Of a stretch of 64,000 nt of DNA, positions 16,319 to 24,027 are shown in pieces (the stretch's first letter is position 1; each line of letters starts with the position of its first letter). A program made the position numbers and the translations under genes. The stretch spans positions 17,854-81,853 of the forward strand of contig JAZQMQ010000018.1 of assembly GCA_045543555.1 (NCBI GenBank), given 5' to 3'. This stretch comes from Colimorpha_A sp045543555. Lineage in GTDB: Bacteria > Bacillota > Clostridia > Oscillospirales > CAG-272. The notes beneath the pieces are model-generated. The model ran no database searches. It had not been told where the DNA came from and saw nothing but the letters and a program-made list of their open reading frames with translations.

Positions 16319-18277
16319 ATGAAAAACGAAAACAAAAATACTGCCAAAAAGAACGGCATCTTCTCAACTATCAAGCGTTGGGGCAGACGTATGTTCTTCG
16401 GCGCAAGCAACGAGATGTCAAAGGACGTTCTTTTCGTTGAAAAGATTGAAAGCCCGTCCGTTATGGCTGTTAAGGCATTCTTCCGCAGAAAGCTGGCAGT
16501 TGGAGCTCTTGTGGTGCTTGTTTCCTTGTTCCTTCTTGTATTCATCGGACCGCTCGTTATGCCGATGGATCTTAACTATGAGGATCCCCTTCAGGCAAAC
16601 ATTGCGCCTACGCTTTCTATGCTTGATGTTCCTAAGGCAGTTAAAAATGACGTTAAAACTATCACTGGATTTTCTAACTTCACAATAGGACTCAATAATT
16701 CCGGTAAGGTATACCTTTGGGGTAATACCAATGATGCACTTTCCAACGTTGATTTTTCCGATATTCCCGATGAAGTAAAGAACGGTAAGGTCGCTTATAT
16801 CGCATCGGGTTCCGACCACATTATTGCAATTACCGAGGATGGAAAGATCATCGGTTGGGGTGATAATACCGTTGGTCAGTACGGATATGTGAAGAATGAA
16901 AACGATCCGTACATTCAGATGCCAAGCGAGTTTATAGAAGGCACAATTGATGCATCTAAGGTCGATCAGCTTATCTGCGGCTTCCAAGCAACAGGTCTTA
17001 TTGTCGACGGACAGCTGCATATGTGGGGAAACACAAATGCACTTCTCAGCTTGAAGGAATATTCCGAAGGCAAACTTCCTAGCGAGGGTGTTAAGAAGGT
17101 TGCTTTCTCAAACTATTATGCGCTTCTTCTTATGGAGGACGGAACCGTAACAGGCGGTACTACACTGTCCCTTAATCAGACTGGATATTCCAGCACTGAA
17201 GGCAAGATTAAGAATCTCGGTGCTTATCTTGAGGGAAAGACTGTAGTTGATATTGCTGCTACAAACAACTGCTATTCTTTGGTAATGGCAGACGGAAGCG
17301 TTATCGTGTTCGGAAGCTTTCAGTACGGCGAAACTGATTTCCCGAAATTCGCAAACGGCGAAAAGGTTGTATCCGTTACCTCAGGTACACGTCACTTTGC
17401 TGTAATCACCGATAAGGGTCTGGCTTACACTTGGGGTCACAATGACCACGGTCAGGCAAGCCTCAAGGGTGTTCCCGCATCCGAAGTATATTGCGGATCC
17501 AAGCAGACCTATATTGTGAATGAAAACGACGATGTAACCGCAAAGGCAGGTCTTAAGGGCTACCTTATGGGCACCGATAACCGCGGAAGAGATGTTCTTA
17601 CACGTATCATCCACGGCGGTAAGATGACTATGACGGTCGGTGCTGTTTCGGTTATTGTTTCGACGATTATTGCTATTATTGTTGGATGTATTTCCGGATA
17701 TTTCGGTGGTTGGGTCGATATGCTTCTGATGCGTGTTACCGAGATTTGCTCATCTATTCCTTTCCTGCCGTTTGCAATGATGCTTTCATATGTACTTAAT
17801 ACAACAGATTTGAGTAATTACGGAGATCAGGATAAAATCAGGATATTTATCATAATGATAATACTCGGACTCCTTTCTTGGCCGGGTCTTGCAAGAATGA
17901 TTCGTGCACAGGTGCTTGCAGAGCGTGAAAAGGAATTCGTGGTTGCAGCTAAGTCAATGGGTGTTAAGGAAAGCAAGATCGCATTCAAGCACATCCTGCC
18001 TAACGTTATTTCGATAATTCTCGTTAACGTTACTCTCGATTTCGCAGGTTGTATGCTTACCGAGTCCTCGCTTTCTTATCTCGGATTCGGCGTTCAGCTT
18101 CCTCAGCCTACTTGGGGTAATATGCTTAATGGTGCTAAAAACAGCCTTGTTATCCAGAATTATTGGTGGCAGTGGGTATTCCCGGCAATCTTCCTTGCAA
18201 TTGCAACCATCTGTATCAACATTATAGGCGATACGCTCCGTGACGTCTTCGACCCCAAGAGCAGCAGTGAAAGATAA
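16319..18277 (+). CDS. oppC: OppC-type permease with inserted RCC1-like beta-propeller
   Basis: A 652-residue protein, about twice the usual OppC length. Residues 61-80 form helix 1. Residues about 108-412 are an insert of seven repeats with the RCC1 pattern (hydrophobic strand, G/S/N-rich turn, ALxxDGxVYxWG): VYLWGNTND, IIGWGDNTVGQYG, LHMWGNTN, TVTGG, VIVFGSFQYG, AYTWGHNDHGQ and a final incomplete blade. Then the normal permease resumes at GTDNRGRDVLTRIIHGG with the remaining helices and the coupling loop VVAAKSMGVKESKIAFKHIL. The propeller must sit outside the membrane, next to the binding-protein docking face. The frame is uninterrupted, and codon use matches the flanks. Confidence 0.93.
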   Translation: MKNENKNTAKKNGIFSTIKRWGRRMFFGASNEMSKDVLFVEKIESPSVMAVKAFFRRKLAVGALVVLVSLFLLVFIGPLVMPMDLNYEDPLQANIAPTLSMLDVPKAVKNDVKTITGFSNFTIGLNNSGKVYLWGNTNDALSNVDFSDIPDEVKNGKVAYIASGSDHIIAITEDGKIIGWGDNTVGQYGYVKNENDPYIQMPSEFIEGTIDASKVDQLICGFQATGLIVDGQLHMWGNTNALLSLKEYSEGKLPSEGVKKVAFSNYYALLLMEDGTVTGGTTLSLNQTGYSSTEGKIKNLGAYLEGKTVVDIAATNNCYSLVMADGSVIVFGSFQYGETDFPKFANGEKVVSVTSGTRHFAVITDKGLAYTWGHNDHGQASLKGVPASEVYCGSKQTYIVNENDDVTAKAGLKGYLMGTDNRGRDVLTRIIHGGKMTMTVGAVSVIVSTIIAIIVGCISGYFGGWVDMLLMRVTEICSSIPFLPFAMMLSYVLNTTDLSNYGDQDKIRIFIIMIILGLLSWPGLARMIRAQVLAEREKEFVVAAKSMGVKESKIAFKHILPNVISIILVNVTLDFAGCMLTESSLSYLGFGVQLPQPTWGNMLNGAKNSLVIQNYWWQWVFPAIFLAIATICINIIGDTLRDVFDPKSSSER

Positions 18278-18297
18278 AGAGGTGGAAGGAGAAAACT

Positions 18298-19317
18298 ATG
18301 GCACTTTTAGAAGTAAAAAACCTTCATACCTTCTTTAAAACAAGAAAAGGTATTGTAAAGGCTGTAAACGACGTTTCTTATTCTCTCGAATCCGGAAAAA
18401 CCATCGGTATCGTTGGCGAGTCGGGCTCGGGTAAGAGCGTTTCGGCAATGAGTATCCTTCAACTTCTCGACGGAAATGGCTACATTGCCGACGGAGAGAT
18501 CATTTTCGAGGGCACAGACTTAACAAAGCTCACCCAGGATCAGATGTACGATATCAGAGGTAACAAGATATCCGTCATCTTCCAGGAGCCTATGACGAGC
18601 TTGAACCCCGTTTTTAGCGTTAAAAAACAGCTCAGCGAGCCTTTTATGATCCATCAGAAGATGAAAAAGAAGGAAGCTGAGGCAAAGGCTCTTGAAATGC
18701 TCTATGCAGTTCAGATCCCCAATCCCGAGCAGGTAATGAGACAGTATCCTCATCAGCTTTCGGGCGGTATGCGTCAGAGAGTTATGATAGCTATGGCGCT
18801 TGCATGCAGACCTAAGATCCTTATCGCCGATGAGCCCACTACCGCTCTCGACGTTACGATTCAGGCTCAGGTGCTTCGTCTGATGAATGATCTTCAGAGA
18901 GAAAACGGCACTTCAATTATATTCATAACACACGACCTCGGCGTAATCAACGAGATGGCTGACGACGTCGTTGTTATGTACTGCGGTCAGGTTGTCGAGC
19001 AGACCTCCGCAAGAACTATTTTCACGAACTGTCCCGTAAGCCATCCTTACACGGAAGGACTTATGTACAGTATTCCGAGAATAGACAATATTACCGAAAA
19101 GCTCGAACCCATTCCGGGTGTTGTTCCTCATCCTCTGGCACTTCCCAAGGGATGCAAATTCGCGCCCAGATGTAAATATGCAACGCAAAAATGTCTTGAA
19201 GAGGAGCCTCCGTTGCTTGAGGTAAATCCCGGACAGAAGGTTCGTTGTTTCTATCCCGATAAGGAGGTGCGAAACAGTGTCGAACACCAACAAACTGTTG
19301 TCAATAACAAACCTTAA
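18298..19317 (+). CDS. oppD: Oligopeptide ABC transporter ATPase OppD
   Basis: A 339-residue ATPase: Walker A GESGSGKSV, Q-loop VIFQEPMTSLNPV, signature LSGGMRQRVMIAMALA, Walker B ILIADEPTTALD, and the C-terminal oligo_HPY region GCKFAPRCKYATQKC whose cysteines may bind an iron-sulfur cluster as in related transporters. GTGGAAGGAG precedes the start. The last 41 bases overlap oppF. Confidence 0.94.
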   Translation: MALLEVKNLHTFFKTRKGIVKAVNDVSYSLESGKTIGIVGESGSGKSVSAMSILQLLDGNGYIADGEIIFEGTDLTKLTQDQMYDIRGNKISVIFQEPMTSLNPVFSVKKQLSEPFMIHQKMKKKEAEAKALEMLYAVQIPNPEQVMRQYPHQLSGGMRQRVMIAMALACRPKILIADEPTTALDVTIQAQVLRLMNDLQRENGTSIIFITHDLGVINEMADDVVVMYCGQVVEQTSARTIFTNCPVSHPYTEGLMYSIPRIDNITEKLEPIPGVVPHPLALPKGCKFAPRCKYATQKCLEEEPPLLEVNPGQKVRCFYPDKEVRNSVEHQQTVVNNKP

Positions 19318-20926
19318 AAAGTATTTCCCGATAGCAAAGAGCCACATTTTTCAGAAAAATCAGCTCTACGTAAGAGCTAACGAGGAAATTACCATAGACA
19401 TTATGCAGGGTGAGACCTTCGGACTTGTCGGTGAATCGGGTTGCGGTAAATCCACTCTCGGAAGAACCGTGCTCCAGCTTTACGATCAGACCGCGGGAAG
19501 CACAATGTACTACGGACGTACTGTTGCAGATCTTGCCCCTAAGTACGTCGAAAAAACATTGAAAAATGCTCCCAAAATGATCGCGCTCTATCACAAGGCG
19601 CAGAAAAAGGCAGACGATCTTGCAACGCAGTGTGAGGAGCTCGGCGACAACGCTACGTTCTTCCAGCTTCAGAACAAGAACCTTGCAGCTGCAGAGGCTG
19701 AAACGGCTTTCAATAACGTTGTTAAGATCCTCGGCGGATTTGCTGCTCTTGACGATTGCCGTACAGGAGCTGACCTTCTTCTTAAGAAGTACAAGACCGA
19801 CGTTGCTATCGCTAAGCTCAACGAGAAGATCAGACTTGTTGACAATGAGATCGATTTCTGCGAAGCTTCTGTAAAAGAGCTTAAAAATTCTGCGGACAGA
19901 GTTAAAGCAGAGAAGAAGATTCATTCATTTAATGCAAAGAAAACGAAGTTCGTTGCTAAGAAGAAAAAGCTCTCATCGGAAATGGATAACCTGCTTAAGG
20001 TCCTTGATGCTGACAATGCCGCAATCGATGCGCTCAAGTCTCAGCACGTAGGTGATGAGAAGTTTGACGAATACGAAAAGCATCTCGACACAGGCCTTGA
20101 TTTGAGCCGTCTTAAGTATTCCGAAATGAGACTTCTCCGCAAGGACGTTCAGATCATTTTCCAGGATCCTTATTCTTCGCTTAACCCCCGTATGACTGTC
20201 GGTCAGATAATCGAGGAAGGACTTGTAACACATAAGTACTTCAAGCACGGTTCTCCTCAGATGAAGGAATACATCATCGAGATCATGCGGCGTTGCGGAC
20301 TTCAGGATTATATGATCCACCGTTATCCTCACCAGTTCTCAGGCGGTCAGCGACAGAGAATCTGTATCGCGAGAGCTTTGGCTGTTAAGCCTCAGTTCAT
20401 CGTATGCGACGAGTGCGTTTCCGCTCTTGACGTTTCCATTCAGTCTCAGATCATTAACCTCCTTGAAGAACTCAAGGAAAAGGATAATCTCACATACCTC
20501 TTCATTTCCCACGACCTTTCTGTCGTAAGATACATTTCCGACCGTATTGGTGTTATGTATCTTGGAAATATGGTAGAGCTCGGAACTGCAGAAACAATAT
20601 TCAAGGATCCCAGACATCCTTATACTGTTGCACTTCTTTCCTCCATACCCACAACCGATATGGAGAGCTTGACCAAGGAGCGTATTATCCTTGAGGGTAA
20701 TATCCCCAGCCCGATCAAGCCCCCGGAGGGATGTAAGTTCCACACACGTTGCTACATGGCTTGTGATAAGTGTAAGAGAGTTCCTCCTCCTTATGTTGAG
20801 GTTGATCCCGGACACTTTGTTGCTTGTCACTTCCTCGATAAGAAGATTGATGAGAACGGTAACTATCTCTTTGATGTTCCCACAAGAACCAGAAACACTA
20901 GAGTAACTGAGCCTGATCAGGAGTAA
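19277..20926 (+). CDS. oppF: Oligopeptide ABC transporter ATPase OppF with large helical insert
   Basis: A 549-residue ATPase against a usual 310-340. The start is GTG 19277 with AAGGAGGTG 7 bases before it, inside oppD. Walker A is GESGCGKST (52-60), Q-loop IIFQDPYSSLNP, signature FSGGQRQRICIARAL, Walker B FIVCDECVSALD (Glu-Cys in place of Glu-Pro), and C-terminal oligo_HPY cysteines GCKFHTRCYMACDKC. Between residues about 88 and 276 lies a charged, mostly alpha-helical insert rich in Lys, Glu, Ala and Leu (KKADDLATQCEELG, VKAEKKIHSFNAKKTKFVA), likely a coiled coil, where normal OppF has only a short linker. The core motifs are complete, so it should be an active ATPase. Confidence 0.93.
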   Translation: MSNTNKLLSITNLKKYFPIAKSHIFQKNQLYVRANEEITIDIMQGETFGLVGESGCGKSTLGRTVLQLYDQTAGSTMYYGRTVADLAPKYVEKTLKNAPKMIALYHKAQKKADDLATQCEELGDNATFFQLQNKNLAAAEAETAFNNVVKILGGFAALDDCRTGADLLLKKYKTDVAIAKLNEKIRLVDNEIDFCEASVKELKNSADRVKAEKKIHSFNAKKTKFVAKKKKLSSEMDNLLKVLDADNAAIDALKSQHVGDEKFDEYEKHLDTGLDLSRLKYSEMRLLRKDVQIIFQDPYSSLNPRMTVGQIIEEGLVTHKYFKHGSPQMKEYIIEIMRRCGLQDYMIHRYPHQFSGGQRQRICIARALAVKPQFIVCDECVSALDVSIQSQIINLLEELKEKDNLTYLFISHDLSVVRYISDRIGVMYLGNMVELGTAETIFKDPRHPYTVALLSSIPTTDMESLTKERIILEGNIPSPIKPPEGCKFHTRCYMACDKCKRVPPPYVEVDPGHFVACHFLDKKIDENGNYLFDVPTRTRNTRVTEPDQE

Positions 20927-20929
20927 TTT

Positions 20930-21142
20930 ATGCGCTTCGGACTCAAAAAAGAGGCACATATAAAGTCGGAAGAAAGAATGCTTGAGGATGAACTTAAGCT
21001 GAAAGAGGAGATCAGCAAGGAAGGTGGATTTGATAAGCACGATGCTGTTGCAATGATCATATCTGCTTACATTGTAATTGTTCCCGTTGTTCTTCTGGCG
21101 CTGTGTATTATGCTCGGCATTGGATATCTTCTGTTTACGTAA
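20930..21142 (+). CDS. Small single-helix membrane protein of the Opp operon
   Basis: A 70-residue protein starting 3 bases after oppF. The first 40 residues are charged and helical (KKEAHIKSEERMLEDELKLK), followed by one membrane helix (about residues 44-68, MIISAYIVIVPVVLLALCIM). The N-terminus would be cytosolic. No family recognised. Position just before the operon terminator suggests it is co-transcribed and may be an accessory subunit, perhaps contacting the OppF insert; that is inference. Confidence 0.7.
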   Translation: MRFGLKKEAHIKSEERMLEDELKLKEEISKEGGFDKHDAVAMIISAYIVIVPVVLLALCIMLGIGYLLFT

Positions 21143-21148
21143 TAATTT

Positions 21149-21180
21149 ATCGCCGCTTGATATACAAGCGGCGATATTTT
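21149..21180 (+). terminator. Terminator of the Opp operon
   Basis: ATCGCCGCTTG (21149-21159) pairs perfectly with CAAGCGGCGAT (21165-21175), then ATTTTTATT. Confidence 0.92.
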
Positions 21181-21182
21181 TA

Positions 21183-21210
21183 TTGACAATGTTTTCATAT
21201 GTGATATAAT
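21183..21210 (+). promoter_or_regulatory. Sigma-A promoter of the SGNH-hydrolase operon
   Basis: TTGACA (21183-21188) and TATAAT (21205-21210) with a 16-base spacer, right behind the Opp terminator. Confidence 0.82.
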
Positions 21211-21244
21211 TAACTAAATAAATAATATTTAGGAGAAGTATAAA

Positions 21245-21811
21245 ATGATAAAGGTTGCTTTACTTGGTGATTCCATCAGACAGATCGGATACGGAAACGC
21301 AGTTTGTGAGCTTTTAGGTGACGAATACAGCGTATTTCAGCCCAACGATAATTGCAGATTTGTAAAATATACGCTTCGCTGTGTTTTGCATGAATGGAGA
21401 TCTTCTCTTGAGGAAAGCGACGTTATCCATTGGAATAACGGACTTTGGGATATTTGCAACCTTGGTGACGGAGTTTTTACGACGTACGAAGAATATAGAG
21501 AAAATATGTTAAGGGTTGCTACGGCGCTCAAAAAATATGGAAAAGCAGTTATTTTTGCAACGACCACACCTGTAAGAGACGGGCATCCGTACAATTCTAA
21601 TGATGTAATAAAGGAATATAATGATCGTATTGTTCCGGAGCTGATAAATATGGGTATCATTATTAATGACCTTCATAAGACAGTGGTTGCAGATGTCAAT
21701 AAATATATTCTCGAAAGCGATATGATACATCTATCTGAAGAAGGTATTAATGCTTGCGCAACTCAGGTTGCAGAAATCATCAGAGCAACAGTAAAGGACG
21801 CTAGAAAGTGA
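21245..21811 (+). CDS. SGNH/GDSL-type esterase
   Basis: A 188-residue intact protein. Block I is LLGDSIRQIGYG with the nucleophile Ser; the oxyanion Asn is in VIHWNNGLWDIC; the terminal block is ESDMIHLSEEG (Asp-x-x-His). There is no signal peptide, so it acts in the cytosol. AGGAG precedes the ATG. It forms an operon with a second SGNH protein and a histidine phosphatase. Such small esterases often remove acetyl groups from sugars; the substrate here is unknown. Confidence 0.85.
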   Translation: MIKVALLGDSIRQIGYGNAVCELLGDEYSVFQPNDNCRFVKYTLRCVLHEWRSSLEESDVIHWNNGLWDICNLGDGVFTTYEEYRENMLRVATALKKYGKAVIFATTTPVRDGHPYNSNDVIKEYNDRIVPELINMGIIINDLHKTVVADVNKYILESDMIHLSEEGINACATQVAEIIRATVKDARK

Positions 21812-21820
21812 GAAAAAGCA

Positions 21821-22468
21821 ATGAACTTGGGTAATGTAGTCATATTCGGAGACAGCTATTCAACCTATGCTGGCTGTATCCCGGAGGGATATGCCCACTA
21901 CTACGGCAGAGAAGATACCGAAGGCTGCGGCGTTAAGAACGCCGATATGACCTGGTGGCGTATGCTGATAAATGAATGCGAGGGCAATCTGCTCTTAAAC
22001 GACAGCTGGTCGGGATCAACTGTTGGCTATACGGGTTATAATGGAGATTGCTCAAAGACCAATTCCTTTATATTCCGCCTTCAGAGGCTTATTGAAAACG
22101 GCTTCTTTGAAGACAACAAAATCGATACTATTCTCGTTTTTGGCGGCACTAACGACAACTGGGCTAACGCTCCCGTGGGTGAGGTTAAGGCAGGTGACAT
22201 TGAATGGGACGAGCGCTTCCTTGTGCTTCCCGCGTTCTGTCACTTTGCGTCACTTCTTAAAAAGTGCGCTCCCTCCGCACGCGTTATCTTTATTGTAAAT
22301 ACCGATCTCAAACCAGAGGTTGAGCAGGGAATTATCCGCGCAGGTAAGCTTTACGGCTATGAGAGTGTTCTTCTTTCCGACATCGATAAATATTCGGGAC
22401 ATCCTACTGATCTCGGCATGGTGCAGATAAAGGATCAGATAAAGGATCAGATAAAGGCGGTACTCTGA
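21821..22468 (+). CDS. SGNH/GDSL-type esterase, second copy
   Basis: A 215-residue protein with block I VIFGDSYSTYAG, block II DSWSGSTV, block III VFGGTNDNW and block V SGHPTDLG; no export signal. It is not closely similar to the preceding SGNH protein beyond the fold motifs. The extreme C-terminus is made of a tandem QIKD repeat encoded by a 12-bp DNA repeat. Its TGA overlaps the ATG of the next gene. Confidence 0.83.
   Translation: MNLGNVVIFGDSYSTYAGCIPEGYAHYYGREDTEGCGVKNADMTWWRMLINECEGNLLLNDSWSGSTVGYTGYNGDCSKTNSFIFRLQRLIENGFFEDNKIDTILVFGGTNDNWANAPVGEVKAGDIEWDERFLVLPAFCHFASLLKKCAPSARVIFIVNTDLKPEVEQGIIRAGKLYGYESVLLSDIDKYSGHPTDLGMVQIKDQIKDQIKAVL
22424..22457 (+). repeat. 12-bp tandem repeat inside the SGNH gene
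   Basis: CAGATAAAGGAT occurs at 22424-22435 and 22436-22447, then ten more matching bases to 22457. The number is in frame, so changes in copy number would lengthen or shorten the C-terminal QIKD tail without a frameshift. Confidence 0.85.
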
Positions 22469-23115
22469 TGGTAAGATTTATTATAGTGCGCCACGGGTAT
22501 AGTGTGACAAATAAAGTACAAATGTTCGCAGGACATCTTGATGCCGAGCTTGACGAGATAGGCTATACTCAGGCACAGTATCTGAAGAACTACATCTGCT
22601 CAAATTATCATATCGACAGCATATATTCAAGTGACTTAAGAAGAGCGGTTGACACCGTGCGCCCCATTGCCGACGAGCTTGGACTTGAAATAAAGACCGA
22701 AAGCGGAATCAGAGAGCTTGATGTGGGAGAGTGGAAGGGCCTTTTAACTTCGGAGGTTGCGGAGAGATACCCAGAATCCTATGCAGTATTCCTCAAGGAT
22801 GTTGGTAACGCTCATCCCGAGGGTGGAGAGAGCTATTCCGACCTTGCTGAGAGGACGGATGAAGCATTCAGGCGCATAGCAGCTGAAAACGAAGGCAAAA
22901 CGGTTCTTGTCGCAACCCACGGCGGTGTAATAAGAGTCCTTCGTTGCCTTTGGGATGGCTACTGCGTAACTCATGCTCAGGTGCTCCCCCACGTTGCTAA
23001 CGCTTCTGTTTCCGTTGCAGAATATGATAATGGCAAATTCAACTTTGTATCCGTCGGATATGCCGGTCACTTAAACGATAATGTCAGCCAAAAAGATGTA
23101 AAACAACTTTTTTAA
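22468..23115 (+). CDS. Histidine phosphatase family protein (phosphoglycerate-mutase-like)
   Basis: A 215-residue protein with the catalytic RHG motif (FIIVRHGYSVTN), the second-loop SSDLRRAVDTV, IRELDVGEWKG and the late THGGVIRVL that supplies the second catalytic His. It is likely a phosphatase on a small phosphorylated metabolite (the cobC/GpmB group) rather than a glycolytic mutase, because gpmI is present at 40181. Translation is coupled to the SGNH gene through ATGA. Confidence 0.87.
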   Translation: MVRFIIVRHGYSVTNKVQMFAGHLDAELDEIGYTQAQYLKNYICSNYHIDSIYSSDLRRAVDTVRPIADELGLEIKTESGIRELDVGEWKGLLTSEVAERYPESYAVFLKDVGNAHPEGGESYSDLAERTDEAFRRIAAENEGKTVLVATHGGVIRVLRCLWDGYCVTHAQVLPHVANASVSVAEYDNGKFNFVSVGYAGHLNDNVSQKDVKQLF

Positions 23116-23215
23116 AATTTGAAGATTCTACGGTAAAATAGCAGACGTCTTCTTATTTGAAATGCAAAAAATGTAAAATACGCATTTTATCAGGGTTGTA
23201 AGTAATCTTGATAAT

Positions 23216-23250
23216 AAAAAGCACCGACAAAATTGTAGTCGGTGCTTTTT
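23216..23250. terminator. Bidirectional terminator
   Basis: AAAAAGCACCGAC (23216-23228) pairs with GTCGGTGCTTTTT (23238-23250). It serves the histidine phosphatase gene on the plus strand and the Crp/Fnr gene on the minus strand. Confidence 0.9.
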
Positions 23251-23272
23251 ATATATTCTTTCATTATGATCT

Positions 23273-23938
23273 TTATTGACCAATAAGTTCAAAACGATTG
23301 CGTTTACTTTTTATCAGTCCTTCGTTGCAAAGCTTGCTTATTTCATTGCTTAATCCGCTTCGGTCAACTCCAAGATAATCGGCAAGCTCCTGACGGTCAA
23401 AGGGGATGACAAAAATGTTGCTTCCTGCTTTTTTTGATTGAATGCTGAGATACTTAAGAAGCTTTTCTCTTGTGGTTTTTCCTGATGTAATTTCAATGCG
23501 CTGATGGAGAATAATATTTTGTGTGGCGATGTCCTTCATTAAATTAAAAATTAATTGATGATGAAATCCGCATGCGTTTGAACAGGTATGAAGTATATGA
23601 GAGCATTCAATGAACATAACGTAGCTAGGCTCGTCTGCAATGACTGAAAAAGGGAGCTTTTTTATATCGGAGGCTGCAAATGCCTCGCAAAAGGTTTGTG
23701 AGGGAAGAACCTCGGAGAGAATTATACGATTCCCGTCGTAATCAAGAGAGGTAACGTGAAGTACACCGGATAAAACTATACCAATGTGACGTGCGCGGTT
23801 GCCCTCTGCCATCACGGTATATTTTTTGTCGAAAAAATCCACCCTTGCGCCGAGACAATTAAGCATTTTTAAAAGCATATCTCGCTCAATACCTAAAAAA
23901 AGAGGACAATTTTTTAAAATATCAAAATATTTTTCCAT
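23273..23938 (-). CDS. Crp/Fnr family transcriptional regulator
   Basis: A 221-residue regulator if started at ATG 23938, which has GGAGAA 7 bases before it; ATGs at 23950 and further upstream lack sites. It has an N-terminal cyclic-nucleotide-type beta barrel (KKYTVMAEGNRARHIGIVLSG) and a C-terminal helix-turn-helix (FDRQELADYLGVDRSGLSNEISKL). Cysteines at CSHILHTCSNACG are in the dimer-helix region, not the Fnr N-terminal cluster position, so the ligand is not obvious. It is divergent from a ferredoxin gene and the flavodiiron/rubredoxin block, a common arrangement for redox or nitrosative stress control. Confidence 0.88.
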   Translation of the reverse strand: MEKYFDILKNCPLFLGIERDMLLKMLNCLGARVDFFDKKYTVMAEGNRARHIGIVLSGVLHVTSLDYDGNRIILSEVLPSQTFCEAFAASDIKKLPFSVIADEPSYVMFIECSHILHTCSNACGFHHQLIFNLMKDIATQNIILHQRIEITSGKTTREKLLKYLSIQSKKAGSNIFVIPFDRQELADYLGVDRSGLSNEISKLCNEGLIKSKRNRFELIGQ

Positions 23939-23951
23939 ACTTTTCTCCATT

Positions 23952-24010
23952 TGTTGAAAATTCAACATACATATCATTTGTATTATACTATAATTAGTTC
24001 AGAAAATCAA
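23952..24010. promoter_or_regulatory. Divergent promoters with Crp/Fnr-type palindrome
   Basis: TGTTGAA-AA-TTCAACA (23952-23967) is a perfect 7-bp-arm inverted repeat. Rightwards, TATAAT (23989-23994) implies a start near 24001, so the palindrome centre is at about -41.5, the class II activator position; no -35 box is visible. Leftwards, TTGATT (24010-24005) and TATAAT (23987-23982), 17 apart, form a promoter whose start near 23975 lies just upstream of the palindrome, so binding would repress the regulator gene. Confidence 0.62.
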
Positions 24011-24027
24011 GGAGAAACAAAAAGTTT

